A DNA stretch of 44,964 bases from DRQF01 sp964559135 (GTDB taxonomy: Bacteria; Planctomycetota; GCA-002687715; DRQF01): the NCBI GenBank assembly GCA_964559135.1, contig CAZLGG010000024.1, positions 1 through 44,964 of the forward strand. The letters run 5' to 3'. Below the pieces are notes generated by a model that saw only the letters and a program-made list of their open reading frames with translations, ran no database searches and was not told the DNA's origin. Positions 1 through 7,517 of the stretch are shown in pieces. The number at the start of each line of letters is the position of its first letter. Position 1 is the stretch's first letter. A program made the translations under genes and the position numbers.

Positions 1-269
1 ATGACTTCGGAGGAGATGCCAAATACTACGAGCATGTCTTCGGACATGAACACCACGATCATCTCGTCTGCCTGGCGTGCCGCAAGATCGTCGAATTCCA
101 GAGTCCGGATATCGAGAGACTCCAGGACCAGGCCGCCGCCGAGCTGGGCTTCACCCCGATTCACCACAGCCTGGCCATCTTCGGAGTTTGTGCGTCCTGT
201 GCCGAGACCCCGGAAGGGCGGAAAGTCGTCGAAGACGGCGATGCGGGTCCAAGAGTTGTAAGCGATTGA
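1..269 (+). CDS. fur: Fur-family ferric uptake regulator, 3' part only
   Basis: The window opens inside this gene; reading from base 3 gives 88 residues before the TGA at 267-269. Seen: the His-rich metal-binding stretch (HEHHDHLVCLACRKIVEF) with a CxxC pair, then GVCASC, a second CxxC pair near the C-terminus. This is the dimerisation/metal-binding half of Fur; the DNA-binding winged helix lies upstream of the window. Family knowledge: Fur loaded with Fe2+ represses iron-uptake genes by binding an inverted repeat. Context supports the identity, because a well-matched Fur box lies 85 bases downstream, immediately before feoAB. Zur or PerR are alternatives from the same superfamily, but the feo neighbourhood favours Fur. 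Confidence 0.9.
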   Translation, partial: DFGGDAKYYEHVFGHEHHDHLVCLACRKIVEFQSPDIERLQDQAAAELGFTPIHHSLAIFGVCASCAETPEGRKVVEDGDAGPRVVSD

Positions 270-348
270 TATGAAGTGACTTATGTCCGCGACATCCTGC
301 CGCGGTCGGAATGCTTGAATTGGGTTTCAGCTTTCCTATCATCATCTC

Positions 349-370
349 GATAATGAGAGTGATTCTCATT
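349..370 (+). promoter_or_regulatory. Fur box upstream of feoAB
   Basis: TGAGAGT-G-ATTCTCA at 354-368 is a 7-1-7 inverted repeat with one mismatch between arms, preceded by GATAA. It closely follows the Fur consensus TGATAAT-N-ATTATCA. It ends about 15 bases before the feoA start, so bound Fur would block transcription or its initiation. Direct Fur repression of feoAB by the adjacent regulator is inferred. Confidence 0.85.
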
Positions 371-384
371 TAGGGGGTTGAGCC

Positions 385-624
385 ATGACGAGCAGCGAAA
401 TACGAAGCCTCAGCGATCTCAGGATCGGAGAGAGCGGCGTGATCGATGACATTCTGGCTCCCCGCTCCCTGGCCCGACGGCTCCTGGAGATGGGGCTCAC
501 GGGGGGCACGCGCTTGGAATTGATTCGACTGGCTCCCCTGGGAGATCCCTTGGAGGTCTCCGTGAGAGGCTATCGTCTCACTCTGCGGCGAGACGAGGCC
601 CAGGCCGTTCGTCTCCGCATGTGA
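385..624 (+). CDS. feoA: Ferrous iron transport protein A (FeoA)
   Basis: A 79-residue SH3-like FeoA protein, of normal length for the family. It acts in the cytoplasm as an accessory to the FeoB Fe2+ transporter; its exact role is not settled in the literature. Recognisable features are the LxDLxIGESGVIDDI opening and the RRLLEMGLTGGTRLELIRLAPLGDPLEVSVRGYRLTLR pattern typical of FeoA, here split by family-conserved Gly residues. The ATG at 385 follows an AGGGGG ribosome-binding site at 372-377. Its stop overlaps the GTG start of feoB (ATGTGA), which indicates translational coupling. Regulation is probably by Fur through the box just upstream. Confidence 0.93.
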   Translation: MTSSEIRSLSDLRIGESGVIDDILAPRSLARRLLEMGLTGGTRLELIRLAPLGDPLEVSVRGYRLTLRRDEAQAVRLRM

Positions 625-2810
625 GCATGCCCACTCCCACCCGGACACGACCGCTTCGCGTGGCACTGGTCGGGAATCCCAACTGCGGCAAGACGACCGT
701 CTTCAATGCCCTGACCGGGCTCAGTCAAAAAGTCGGCAACTATCCAGGGGTCACGGTCGAGCGTCGCGTCGGCGTTCGCAAGCGCCCCGGCGGCGACATC
801 CTCGAAATCGTCGACATTCCCGGCACATACAGTCTGGGGATCCGGTCGCCTGACGAGGCCGTGGCGGTGAACCTGCTCATGGGACGCCTCCCGGGAGAAC
901 GATCCCCGGACGTGATCGTCAACGTGGTGGATGCTTCGAATCTGGCGCGCAACCTTTTTCTCACCACCCAACTTTTGGAACTCGACCGTCCCGTGGTGGT
1001 CGTTCTCAACATGATGGATGTGGCGCGCCGCCGCGGCCTGGTCCCCGACGCGGGGGCCATGGCCAAGGCCTTGGGTGTTCCGGTGGTGCCCGTCGAGAAC
1101 CACGGGAGCGAGGCCATGGATGCCATCGCCGCCGCGGTCGAGCACGTGGCCGAGTCACCGCCGCCCCAACCGGTCGCCCCGGTGGAAGGAGCGCTTTCTC
1201 GACACCTGGCGGAGCTGGAAGCCGCCTCGCGTGGGAAGGTTTCCAGAGCCGCGGCCCTCCTCGCCCTCGAAGGGGAGGACTCCGTGGACGGTCTGGATTC
1301 TACTCGTCTGGACGAAGTGCGAGCGTCCCTCGAAAGGGAGGACCCGAATTGGTGGAAGAGAGAAGCGGGCGCCCGCTATCGTTGGATCGACGCGCACCTT
1401 GCGTGCTTTCTGGAAGGAGCGTGCGAAGAGACGACACGCCGTGACAACGCGACCGCGAGTGCGGATCGCATCCTGCTTCACCGGTTCTTCGGCCCTCTCA
1501 TCTTCCTGGGTGTGATGGCGTTCGTGTTTCAGGGCATCTTCACCTGGGCCAGTGTGCCCTCCGACCTTTTGGAATCGGGCTTCAACGCCATGAGCGCCCT
1601 CGTCGGGCGCGGAATCGGTCCCGGGATGTTCCACGATTTCGTTCTGGGCGGCGTGCTCTCCGGAGTGCTCAACGTCCTCGTGTTCCTGCCGCAGATCGTC
1701 ATCCTCTTCCTGTTCATAGGCTTTCTCGAGGATTCGGGCTACATGGCTCGCGGCGTTTTCATCATGGATCGCATCATGCGACGCTTCGGCTTGCACGGTC
1801 GGGCCTTCGTCCCCCTGATGAGCTCCTTTGCTTGCGCTGTTCCGGGAATCATGAGCACGCGGACGATCGGCAACCCGGTGACGCGGCTGACGACGATCCT
1901 CGTGGCACCTTTGATGAGCTGCTCGGCTCGCCTCCCCGTCTATACCCTGGTGATCGCCGCCTTCTTCGGCAGCGGCAAGGTCTTGGGAGTGATGTCGACC
2001 GGAGGTCTGGTGCTTCTCGTGCTCTACGCCCTCGGGATCGCCGCAGCGGCGCTGATGTCGCTGCTTTTCCGCCGATTCCTCGTCAAGGGGGAGCCGCCCG
2101 CGCTGCTCATGGAGTTGCCGCCCTATCGGATGCCGCGTCCGGGGGCCGTTCTCCGACAGACCTGGGTTCAGTCCCTTCTCTTCGTGAAAAAGGTTTGGAC
2201 CATCATCCTGATCGTCACGGCGACTCTCTGGTTCCTGCAAACCTTTCCGCGGGACGAGAGCCGCATTGCCGTCGCTGCCACCCAGATTGAAGCCATCGAC
2301 GGCGCCTTGGCCGAGGGTGTTGCACCGGCCGACAGAGCGCGCCTTCTGAATGAGAAGCGGGACATTCGCAATGAACTCCGATCGGCTCAGTTGGAGCAGA
2401 GCTTCGCCGGCGTGATCGGGAAGGCCATCGAGCCCGTGATCCGTCCTCTCGGCTTCGACTGGAGGCTCGGGATCGGTCTGTTGGCATCCTTCGCGGCGAG
2501 GGAGGTTCTCGTCTCGACCATGGGCCAGGTTTTCGCCGTGGGGGGCGATGACGAGGACGTGGCCAGCTTGGCGACCCGCATCCGCACCGCGAAAGACCCG
2601 GAGACGGGGCGGCTCCTCTATTCTCCTTTGACGGGGATGTCCTTGGCGGTTTTCTTCGTCCTCGCCTGCCAGTGCATGTCCACACTGGCCATTGTGAGGC
2701 GGGAGACGGGGACCTGGCGCTGGCCGGCTTTTCTTTTCGGCTACATGACGATTCTGGCGTGGGTGGGGAGTTTTCTCACGTATCAACTGGGCAGTCTTTG
2801 GATGGCATGA
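621..2810 (+). CDS. feoB: Ferrous iron transporter FeoB (G-protein/permease)
   Basis: A 729-residue inner-membrane Fe2+ transporter, normal length for FeoB. The N-terminal G domain shows G1 GNPNCGKT at residues 18-25, G3 DIPG at 65-68 and G4 NMMD at 130-133. A helical spacer (about 170-280) leads into the polytopic membrane domain, including the Gate-type segments around PLMSSFACAVPGIMSTR and ARLPVYTLVIAAFF. A charged insertion, about residues 540-600, separates the last helices. The start is GTG at 621, overlapping the feoA stop; ATG at 627 is an alternative that removes two residues. A Cys-rich partner peptide follows one base after the stop. Confidence 0.96.
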   Translation: MSMPTPTRTRPLRVALVGNPNCGKTTVFNALTGLSQKVGNYPGVTVERRVGVRKRPGGDILEIVDIPGTYSLGIRSPDEAVAVNLLMGRLPGERSPDVIVNVVDASNLARNLFLTTQLLELDRPVVVVLNMMDVARRRGLVPDAGAMAKALGVPVVPVENHGSEAMDAIAAAVEHVAESPPPQPVAPVEGALSRHLAELEAASRGKVSRAAALLALEGEDSVDGLDSTRLDEVRASLEREDPNWWKREAGARYRWIDAHLACFLEGACEETTRRDNATASADRILLHRFFGPLIFLGVMAFVFQGIFTWASVPSDLLESGFNAMSALVGRGIGPGMFHDFVLGGVLSGVLNVLVFLPQIVILFLFIGFLEDSGYMARGVFIMDRIMRRFGLHGRAFVPLMSSFACAVPGIMSTRTIGNPVTRLTTILVAPLMSCSARLPVYTLVIAAFFGSGKVLGVMSTGGLVLLVLYALGIAAAALMSLLFRRFLVKGEPPALLMELPPYRMPRPGAVLRQTWVQSLLFVKKVWTIILIVTATLWFLQTFPRDESRIAVAATQIEAIDGALAEGVAPADRARLLNEKRDIRNELRSAQLEQSFAGVIGKAIEPVIRPLGFDWRLGIGLLASFAAREVLVSTMGQVFAVGGDDEDVASLATRIRTAKDPETGRLLYSPLTGMSLAVFFVLACQCMSTLAIVRRETGTWRWPAFLFGYMTILAWVGSFLTYQLGSLWMA

Positions 2811-2811
2811 G

Positions 2812-2955
2812 ATGATTCCTCCCGAAGTCCAGGTCGTTCTGACCTACCTCGCCCTCGGCGCTGTGCTCTGGTTTCTCTCGCGACGCATTCTGTTGGCCGT
2901 GAAGGGACGGGGTGGCGGGTGCGGAAAGTGCGGAACGATGAAACGTCGGCCATGA
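2812..2955 (+). CDS. FeoB-associated Cys-rich membrane peptide
   Basis: A 47-residue ORF beginning one base after the feoB stop. It has one transmembrane helix (about residues 7-27, VVLTYLALGAVLWFLSRRIL) followed by a short basic tail with GGGCGKCG, a CxxC pair. This matches the pattern of small FeoB-associated Cys-rich membrane proteins found at the end of feo operons, which may help assemble or gate FeoB or handle Fe2+. Position, helix and CxxC are seen; function is inferred from the family. It is small enough to be missed by gene callers. Confidence 0.75.
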   Translation: MIPPEVQVVLTYLALGAVLWFLSRRILLAVKGRGGGCGKCGTMKRRP

Positions 2956-3017
2956 ACCGACTCGGGGTTCCCACGTTATAGACGGAGCGTCCAAGGCGAC
3001 GATGCGGAGATGACCCC

Positions 3018-4289
3018 ATGATCGTGAACAGATCACCTGTTCTCTTGCTGATTGCGTGCCTCTTGGTTCTCGGGGCTTGCGGCCCCAAGGCGGGGGATTC
3101 GTCCTCTTCAGAGTCGGCCTCGCCCTCTTCGACTGCCGGTGAAGCCGGGGGAGGGACGCCCTCGTCGATGACCACCGCGCCGAAGCCCGTGGACAAGCGC
3201 ATCAAGGACGCCATCGATCGGGGGATTCGGTTCATTCGTTCCCACCAGGATGCGAAAACCGGCGCCGTCAGCTTCGTCAGCCCTTACAACCCCGAGATGC
3301 GGCATCCGGGGATCACGGCGCTGGCGGTCCTGGCTTACCTTCGAAGCCCGCGGCATTACCGCAGCGAAGACGGCCCGTTCGTTCGTGCCGCCCTGGAGTG
3401 GCTGGCGTCCCTGCAAAAGCCGGACGGCGCCATCTTCGAGCGGGATTCGGCCAACTACGTCACGTCGATTGCGGTGATGGCGCTCCAGGAGAGCGGCGAG
3501 GCCCGCTTCCGGCCCGTCGTCGAGAAAGCTCTGGATTGGCTCGTACGCATACAGTGTCGCGAGGACACGGGCTACCGGCCCGGGGATCGCTTCTACGGGG
3601 GCGTCGGTTACGGCGGCGATGAGCGTCCCGACCTCTCCAATACCCAATTCGCTCTGGAGGCGGCCCACGAGGCGGGCCTGCCCAAGGACAACCCGTTCTG
3701 GAAGCGGGCGAGGGTCTTTCTCCAGCGGTCCCAGAATTGGAGCGAGACCAACGATCAGGTCTGGAAGGACGCCGACGGCCACGAAGTTCGACCGGGGAAC
3801 GATGGGGGAGCGATCTATTTTCCCGGGGAGAGCAAGTCCGGGGTCGAGGTCCTCCCTGACGGCACCAGGGTTTTCCGCTCGTACGGTTCGATGTCCTACG
3901 CCCTGTTGAAGAGTTATATCTTCACGGGGTTGGATCGGCGCGATCCTCGGGTGAAGGCGGTCCAGCGCTGGTGCATCGCCCACTTCGACCTGGACCGGCA
4001 TCCGGGCTTTCTCCCGGGTCCCAAGGGAAACGAGCCTTACCAGGGTCTCTATTACTACTACTACAGCATGGCGCGCTGCCTGGGGGTTCTCGGTGACCGA
4101 TTCGTCGCGTCGGAGGACGGAACCCGCCACGATTGGCCGGCAGAATTGGCGGAAAAACTGCTCTCCCTGGAAAAGAACGGCGTTTGGCGCAATGACAAGA
4201 ACAACCGTTGGCAGGAGGGAAGTCCCCTTCTCTGCACATGTTATGCCGTCTTGGCTCTGGAGGAGTGCCTCACGGCTTTGAAAAAGTGA
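3018..4289 (+). CDS. Prenyltransferase/squalene-oxidase repeat lipoprotein
   Basis: A 423-residue secreted lipoprotein. The N-terminus is a hydrophobic signal with a lipobox LGAC at about residues 19-22, followed by a Ser/Thr/Gly-rich linker to about residue 55. The rest carries alpha-barrel repeats of the squalene-hopene cyclase/prenyltransferase type (phrases such as GITALAVLAYL, ALEWLASLQKPDGAIF, YGSMSYALLKSY, YYYYYSMARCLGVLG). No DxDD cyclase motif is visible, so I would not call it an active cyclase. Such repeat proteins are common in planctomycetes and usually uncharacterised. The stop overlaps the GTG start of the next gene, implying co-translation. Confidence 0.85.
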   Translation: MIVNRSPVLLLIACLLVLGACGPKAGDSSSSESASPSSTAGEAGGGTPSSMTTAPKPVDKRIKDAIDRGIRFIRSHQDAKTGAVSFVSPYNPEMRHPGITALAVLAYLRSPRHYRSEDGPFVRAALEWLASLQKPDGAIFERDSANYVTSIAVMALQESGEARFRPVVEKALDWLVRIQCREDTGYRPGDRFYGGVGYGGDERPDLSNTQFALEAAHEAGLPKDNPFWKRARVFLQRSQNWSETNDQVWKDADGHEVRPGNDGGAIYFPGESKSGVEVLPDGTRVFRSYGSMSYALLKSYIFTGLDRRDPRVKAVQRWCIAHFDLDRHPGFLPGPKGNEPYQGLYYYYYSMARCLGVLGDRFVASEDGTRHDWPAELAEKLLSLEKNGVWRNDKNNRWQEGSPLLCTCYAVLALEECLTALKK

Positions 4290-5005
4290 GAGGGGGCCGG
4301 CTGCTTTTGGCCACGCTGGGTTTGGCTTTGGGGGGGCTGGCCCTGGGGTTTTCGGGCGAATCGTGGGGCACGCCGGGTGCCCTTCGCCGCCTGTGGATGC
4401 TCTACCTGTTCTGGCCCGCCGTCTTCATCTGGGCTGTCGGAGCCCCCTCCGCGCCAGGCTGGAAAGCGGGCTTGCGCCTCATCGCCGTCTCCTTGATTCT
4501 GACCGGGGTGGGAGCGGCTTTGACGGCCTGGCTCCTCGGGCAAACGTCTTCGCCACCCCCCTTTCGCGATCTTCTCCTCCTGGCGGCCGCGTTCCAGGGA
4601 CTCCTCCTCGGCGCCGGTTTCATCGGTGCGGCCTTCCTCGGGCGTGCGGGAGGGATTCTGGCTCCCTTGTGCGTGGGGGCACTCTTGACGTTGGGACCCT
4701 GCCTTCTCGACCCTTTCCTGGAGAGGCCCCTGCCGCCCGGCTGGGGGCGCGCCGCCGTGGAACGCACCTTGGCTCTCTCGCCCCCGAGTCTCTTGGCTCC
4801 GGCGCTTCTCGGTCATGATCTCTTCAAGGAAGAGGCTTTCTATCGCAGCTTTCGCGCGGGCGAGGAGTTGGTGACCACGCCCCCTCTCGAGACGGGAATG
4901 CGTGAGACGACTCGAATCGCCGTTTTCTTGGCTTTTCTCGGCCTTCTGGGCTTTCTCGTTCGAAGTTGCTGGAAGATGCGTCGGTCTCGTGTCACCCTGA
5001 TGTGA
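4286..5005 (+). CDS. Six-helix integral membrane protein of unknown function
   Basis: I do not recognise a family. The likely start is GTG at 4286, in a GTGA overlap with the preceding lipoprotein stop; an ATG at 4208 lies inside that gene and would give an implausible hydrophilic leader. The 239-residue product has about six hydrophobic segments (residues 5-22, 34-54, 62-84, 94-118, 122-143 and 213-233) with a loop between the fifth and sixth. The layout resembles an ABC-2-type permease or small transport subunit, but no ATPase gene is adjacent. Coupling to the repeat lipoprotein suggests the two act together at the envelope. Confidence 0.7.
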   Translation: MRGGRLLLATLGLALGGLALGFSGESWGTPGALRRLWMLYLFWPAVFIWAVGAPSAPGWKAGLRLIAVSLILTGVGAALTAWLLGQTSSPPPFRDLLLLAAAFQGLLLGAGFIGAAFLGRAGGILAPLCVGALLTLGPCLLDPFLERPLPPGWGRAAVERTLALSPPSLLAPALLGHDLFKEEAFYRSFRAGEELVTTPPLETGMRETTRIAVFLAFLGLLGFLVRSCWKMRRSRVTLM

Positions 5006-5018
5006 TGAGGCCCCGACC

Positions 5019-5243
5019 ATGAAGACCCGCGCGTACTTGACCTTCGACCGTGCATCCTTGGACCAGCCGATCCTCAGCACGCTCACTCAAAAGTTCCAAC
5101 TCACCTTCAACATCTTCGGAGCCACGGTGAACGAGGACGTTCAGTTCGTCGCCCTCGAGCTGGAAGGCGCCGAGGACCATCTTCAGGACGCGCTCGCGTA
5201 CCTCCGATCCCTGGGCGTCAAGGTCGAGATCCGGGATTCTTGA
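5019..5243 (+). CDS. NIL-domain protein
   Basis: A 74-residue protein consisting only of a NIL domain, the ACT-like ferredoxin fold usually found at the C-terminus of the methionine ABC ATPase MetN or fused to ferredoxins. Seen: LTFDRASLDQPILSTLTQKF, FNIFGATVNED, and the LxGAEDHLQDALAYLRSLGVKVE helix-strand pattern (broken here for length). Family knowledge: the domain probably binds a small ligand. No MetN, MetI or ferredoxin is nearby, so it is a stand-alone copy. It starts 13 bases after the membrane-protein stop and is followed by a terminator, so it may end that operon. Confidence 0.85.
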   Translation: MKTRAYLTFDRASLDQPILSTLTQKFQLTFNIFGATVNEDVQFVALELEGAEDHLQDALAYLRSLGVKVEIRDS

Positions 5244-5293
5244 AAGACTTTTGAGCCTCCCGATTCCCCCTGAGCCCCTCTGAAGCGGCTCAT

Positions 5294-5319
5294 AGAGCCC
5301 TGTCGAGGCTCTTTTTTTG
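5294..5319 (+). terminator. Rho-independent terminator after the NIL-domain gene
   Basis: AGAGCC (5294-5299) pairs with GGCTCT (5307-5312) around a 7-base loop and runs into a tract of T through 5318. It ends the transcript of the lipoprotein/membrane/NIL genes. Confidence 0.8.
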
Positions 5320-5711
5320 CAAATCTTTGCGCCCCGGGTCTCTGCTGTACCGCCTCGAGGGACGGACTCGGAGCCTCTGGATGGGGCAAGACTTATTAAG
5401 TCACGGATGCGAGGTATTTTGAGTGCGAAAATCGGCTCTCTGAACACTTTTCGGGCATGGAGGAGGCCTCCCGGACCTCCTGCGATCGAGGCGCAGGAAT
5501 GTCCGCTTTCGGCCCTTAGCCACCCTCGGATTCCCTACAGCCCGCCGAGGATCGAGCCCGACAAGGGCCCTTACATCGGCCGGCGGTGGCGGATCTTTCC
5601 CCGATCTGGACTGTTGCCATCGGGGAATATGATCGGTAGTCTGGCCGCCGATGGGAGCCACAGAAGGGTTATGGGTGGCTTCATCGCTCTCTATGAGGAG
5701 GTTTATCTCAG
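5320..5711. other. Intergenic leader of the porin gene
   Basis: About 390 bases without a credible gene. It contains the perfect 6-1-6 palindrome GACTTA-T-TAAGTC (5390-5402), a possible operator, and the inverted repeat GCCAC...GTGGC at about 5658-5680 near the porin start. A GAGGAGG ribosome-binding site lies about 10 bases before the ATG at 5712. No confident -35/-10 pair or known riboswitch was recognised. Confidence 0.45.
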
Positions 5712-7307
5712 ATGAGACAGTGGAAAGTTGTGGCACTGGTGCTGACGTTCGGGCTCTTCGCGAGTTCCTTGGCTTCGGCCCAGTCTGATAACGATCAAGT
5801 TCGTCGTGAGCTCGATCAGGTGAAGCAGCAGCTTCGCAAGGTGTTGGACCAGAACGCGCAGATCCTGCGCGAGAACGCGGAACTCCGCGGTCGTGTCGAC
5901 GAGGTCCAATCCGATGACACCCTCGAGCAGCGCATCAACGCTCTCGCGGACAACCTGGACTATGCGGCCGGCACCACGGTGAACAGCGTCGCGAACCCCA
6001 TCACCATTTCCGGTGAGTTCCGGGCTCGCAGCGGCTACACCGTCGACCGCGACTTCGGCGCCTTCAACGGCAACGCCGAAGATGACGAGGGCACCTACAC
6101 GGATGCCCGTTTCAACGTCGCGTTCGAATTCGACTTCGACAAAGACGTGACGACGCACTTCGAGTTGATGGCGAACGCCCTCTACGGGAACGGCAACGCC
6201 GACCCCAACGCGGGCGATCTGGACGAGATCAACCTCTATCAGGGTTGGATCCTCGTTCGCAATATTTTCGGTCGCAAGGAGCTTTCCGCGAAGACCGGTC
6301 GTCAGGAAATCGTGCTGGGCAACGAGTACCAGTTCGGTAACAACGACTTCTTCAGCGGTGAGACCTTCGACGGTTCGCACTGGATGTGGGAGTCGGACAA
6401 CTTCACCCTCCACTTCATCTTCGCGAAGTTGAACGTGCAGAATCCTTTCGTGAATCCTGCGGATCATCCTTTCCCCAACGCGGGCTCGGGTGACGGCTAC
6501 GACGACGATGAGCTCTACTCGCTCTACTTCACGCTGACCAGCATCAAGAACCTCGAAGTCGACCTGTACTGGATCTACTTCAACGGTCACAACGGGGGTA
6601 GTTTCGGCACCCTCGCCAACGCTCTCGGCTCCTCGTCCACGGGCGATGCGCTGAAGTTCGCGGGCGGGCCCGACTTCTTCTACCACACGTTCGGCATCCG
6701 TCTCGACGGTGTGTTCGACGTGGCTGCGGGTCTCGACTACAACGTCGAGTTCGCCTATCAGACCGGCAACCTGTCGGGCAGTTCGGTGGACGTGCAGGGC
6801 TTCTCCGTGGAGGCCGAGTTGGGCATCACCTTCAACTCGAACAACAACTTCCGCCTTTACGCGCGGTTCCTCTTCGCCGAGGGCGCCGATGGCAACGACA
6901 CGGGCTACATCCCGCTCTTCCCCGAGCGGCATGCTCAGGCCACCAACCTCGGCGGCAACGATGACCGCCGCGCCCGCTATGGTGTCCTGGACATCATCCC
7001 CATGGATAACGTCCTGACGTTGCAGGCCGGCCTCACCTTCGATCCCGCCGCCGACTGGACCCTGGGCCTCACCGGCCTGTGGGCTCAGCACGATGAAGAC
7101 GTTGTGACTCCCTCGGGCAGCAGCGACGACATCGGCTTCGAGATCGACCTGTTCGGCGAGTATCGCTACAGCGCGCAGACCACCTTCAGCGCGGGCATCG
7201 CCGCGTTCTTCCCGGATGACGCTGCTCCCCTCAAGGGTGGCGGCTTCGCCGGCAACAACGACGATGTGACGGTTCTGTTCTACCTGCAGACCCGCGTCGT
7301 GTTCTGA
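5712..7307 (+). CDS. Outer-membrane porin (alginate-export/AlgE-like barrel)
   Basis: A 531-residue secreted protein. Residues 1-23 form a signal peptide ending ASAQ. Residues 26-75 are a heptad-rich coiled coil (RRELDQVKQQLRKVLDQNAQ...), probably a periplasmic or peptidoglycan-contacting trimerisation stalk. From about residue 95 the sequence alternates like beta-strands, rich in Tyr, Phe, Asp and Asn, and includes the SGEFRAR and KTGRQEIVLGNEYQFGN phrases typical of alginate-export-type barrels. It ends LQTRVVF, with the C-terminal Phe expected of a BAM-inserted barrel. The substrate is unknown. It is monocistronic, flanked by a terminator on each side, and its length and start are typical. 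Confidence 0.85.
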   Translation: MRQWKVVALVLTFGLFASSLASAQSDNDQVRRELDQVKQQLRKVLDQNAQILRENAELRGRVDEVQSDDTLEQRINALADNLDYAAGTTVNSVANPITISGEFRARSGYTVDRDFGAFNGNAEDDEGTYTDARFNVAFEFDFDKDVTTHFELMANALYGNGNADPNAGDLDEINLYQGWILVRNIFGRKELSAKTGRQEIVLGNEYQFGNNDFFSGETFDGSHWMWESDNFTLHFIFAKLNVQNPFVNPADHPFPNAGSGDGYDDDELYSLYFTLTSIKNLEVDLYWIYFNGHNGGSFGTLANALGSSSTGDALKFAGGPDFFYHTFGIRLDGVFDVAAGLDYNVEFAYQTGNLSGSSVDVQGFSVEAELGITFNSNNNFRLYARFLFAEGADGNDTGYIPLFPERHAQATNLGGNDDRRARYGVLDIIPMDNVLTLQAGLTFDPAADWTLGLTGLWAQHDEDVVTPSGSSDDIGFEIDLFGEYRYSAQTTFSAGIAAFFPDDAAPLKGGGFAGNNDDVTVLFYLQTRVVF

Positions 7308-7332
7308 TCGAAGGCCGTCAAGCTTTCTGAGA

Positions 7333-7365
7333 AGAGGCGGAGCCCAGGGCTCCGCCTCTTTTTTT
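7333..7365 (+). terminator. Strong rho-independent terminator of the porin gene
   Basis: A perfect 12-base-pair stem, AGAGGCGGAGCC (7333-7344) with GGCTCCGCCTCT (7348-7359), has a CAG loop and runs straight into a T tract to 7365. One of the strongest terminators in the window. Confidence 0.95.
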
Positions 7366-7440
7366 GTGCCTTGCGAGTGGCGAGGTCCCCTGGATTGACG
7401 ACGTCCCCGTCGTCCTTCTTTGCTTCTTCCACCGAAGACA

Positions 7441-7458
7441 GCGGACGAGGACGTCCGC
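7441..7458. repeat. Short perfect hairpin downstream of ctaA
   Basis: GCGGAC-GAGGAC-GTCCGC forms a 6-base-pair stem about 60 bases beyond the ctaA stop. It could be a 3' end structure for the minus-strand ctaA transcript, but it has no U tract. The rest of 7366-7517 holds nothing I can identify. Confidence 0.35.
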
Positions 7459-7517
7459 ACTCCACGAAAGGAGACGAGGGCGTTCCCATTCCACGGGAGG
7501 AGTTTCAGGGCATCGCG

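Noticed and set aside
1155..2786. 543-residue open frame antisense to feoB
   Set aside because: It mirrors the high-GC third-position pattern of feoB and has no protein-like motif; FeoB is certain.
3018..4289. Active squalene-hopene cyclase
   Set aside because: The protein is a lipoprotein with prenyltransferase-like repeats but no DxDD motif and is shorter than cyclases.
5317..5715. 132-residue plus-strand ORF in the porin leader
   Set aside because: It has no ribosome-binding site, starts inside the terminator tract, overlaps the porin start and has random-looking composition.
5703..7460. 585-residue open frame antisense to the porin
   Set aside because: Val/Glu/Gly-rich shadow frame that also runs through the porin terminator.
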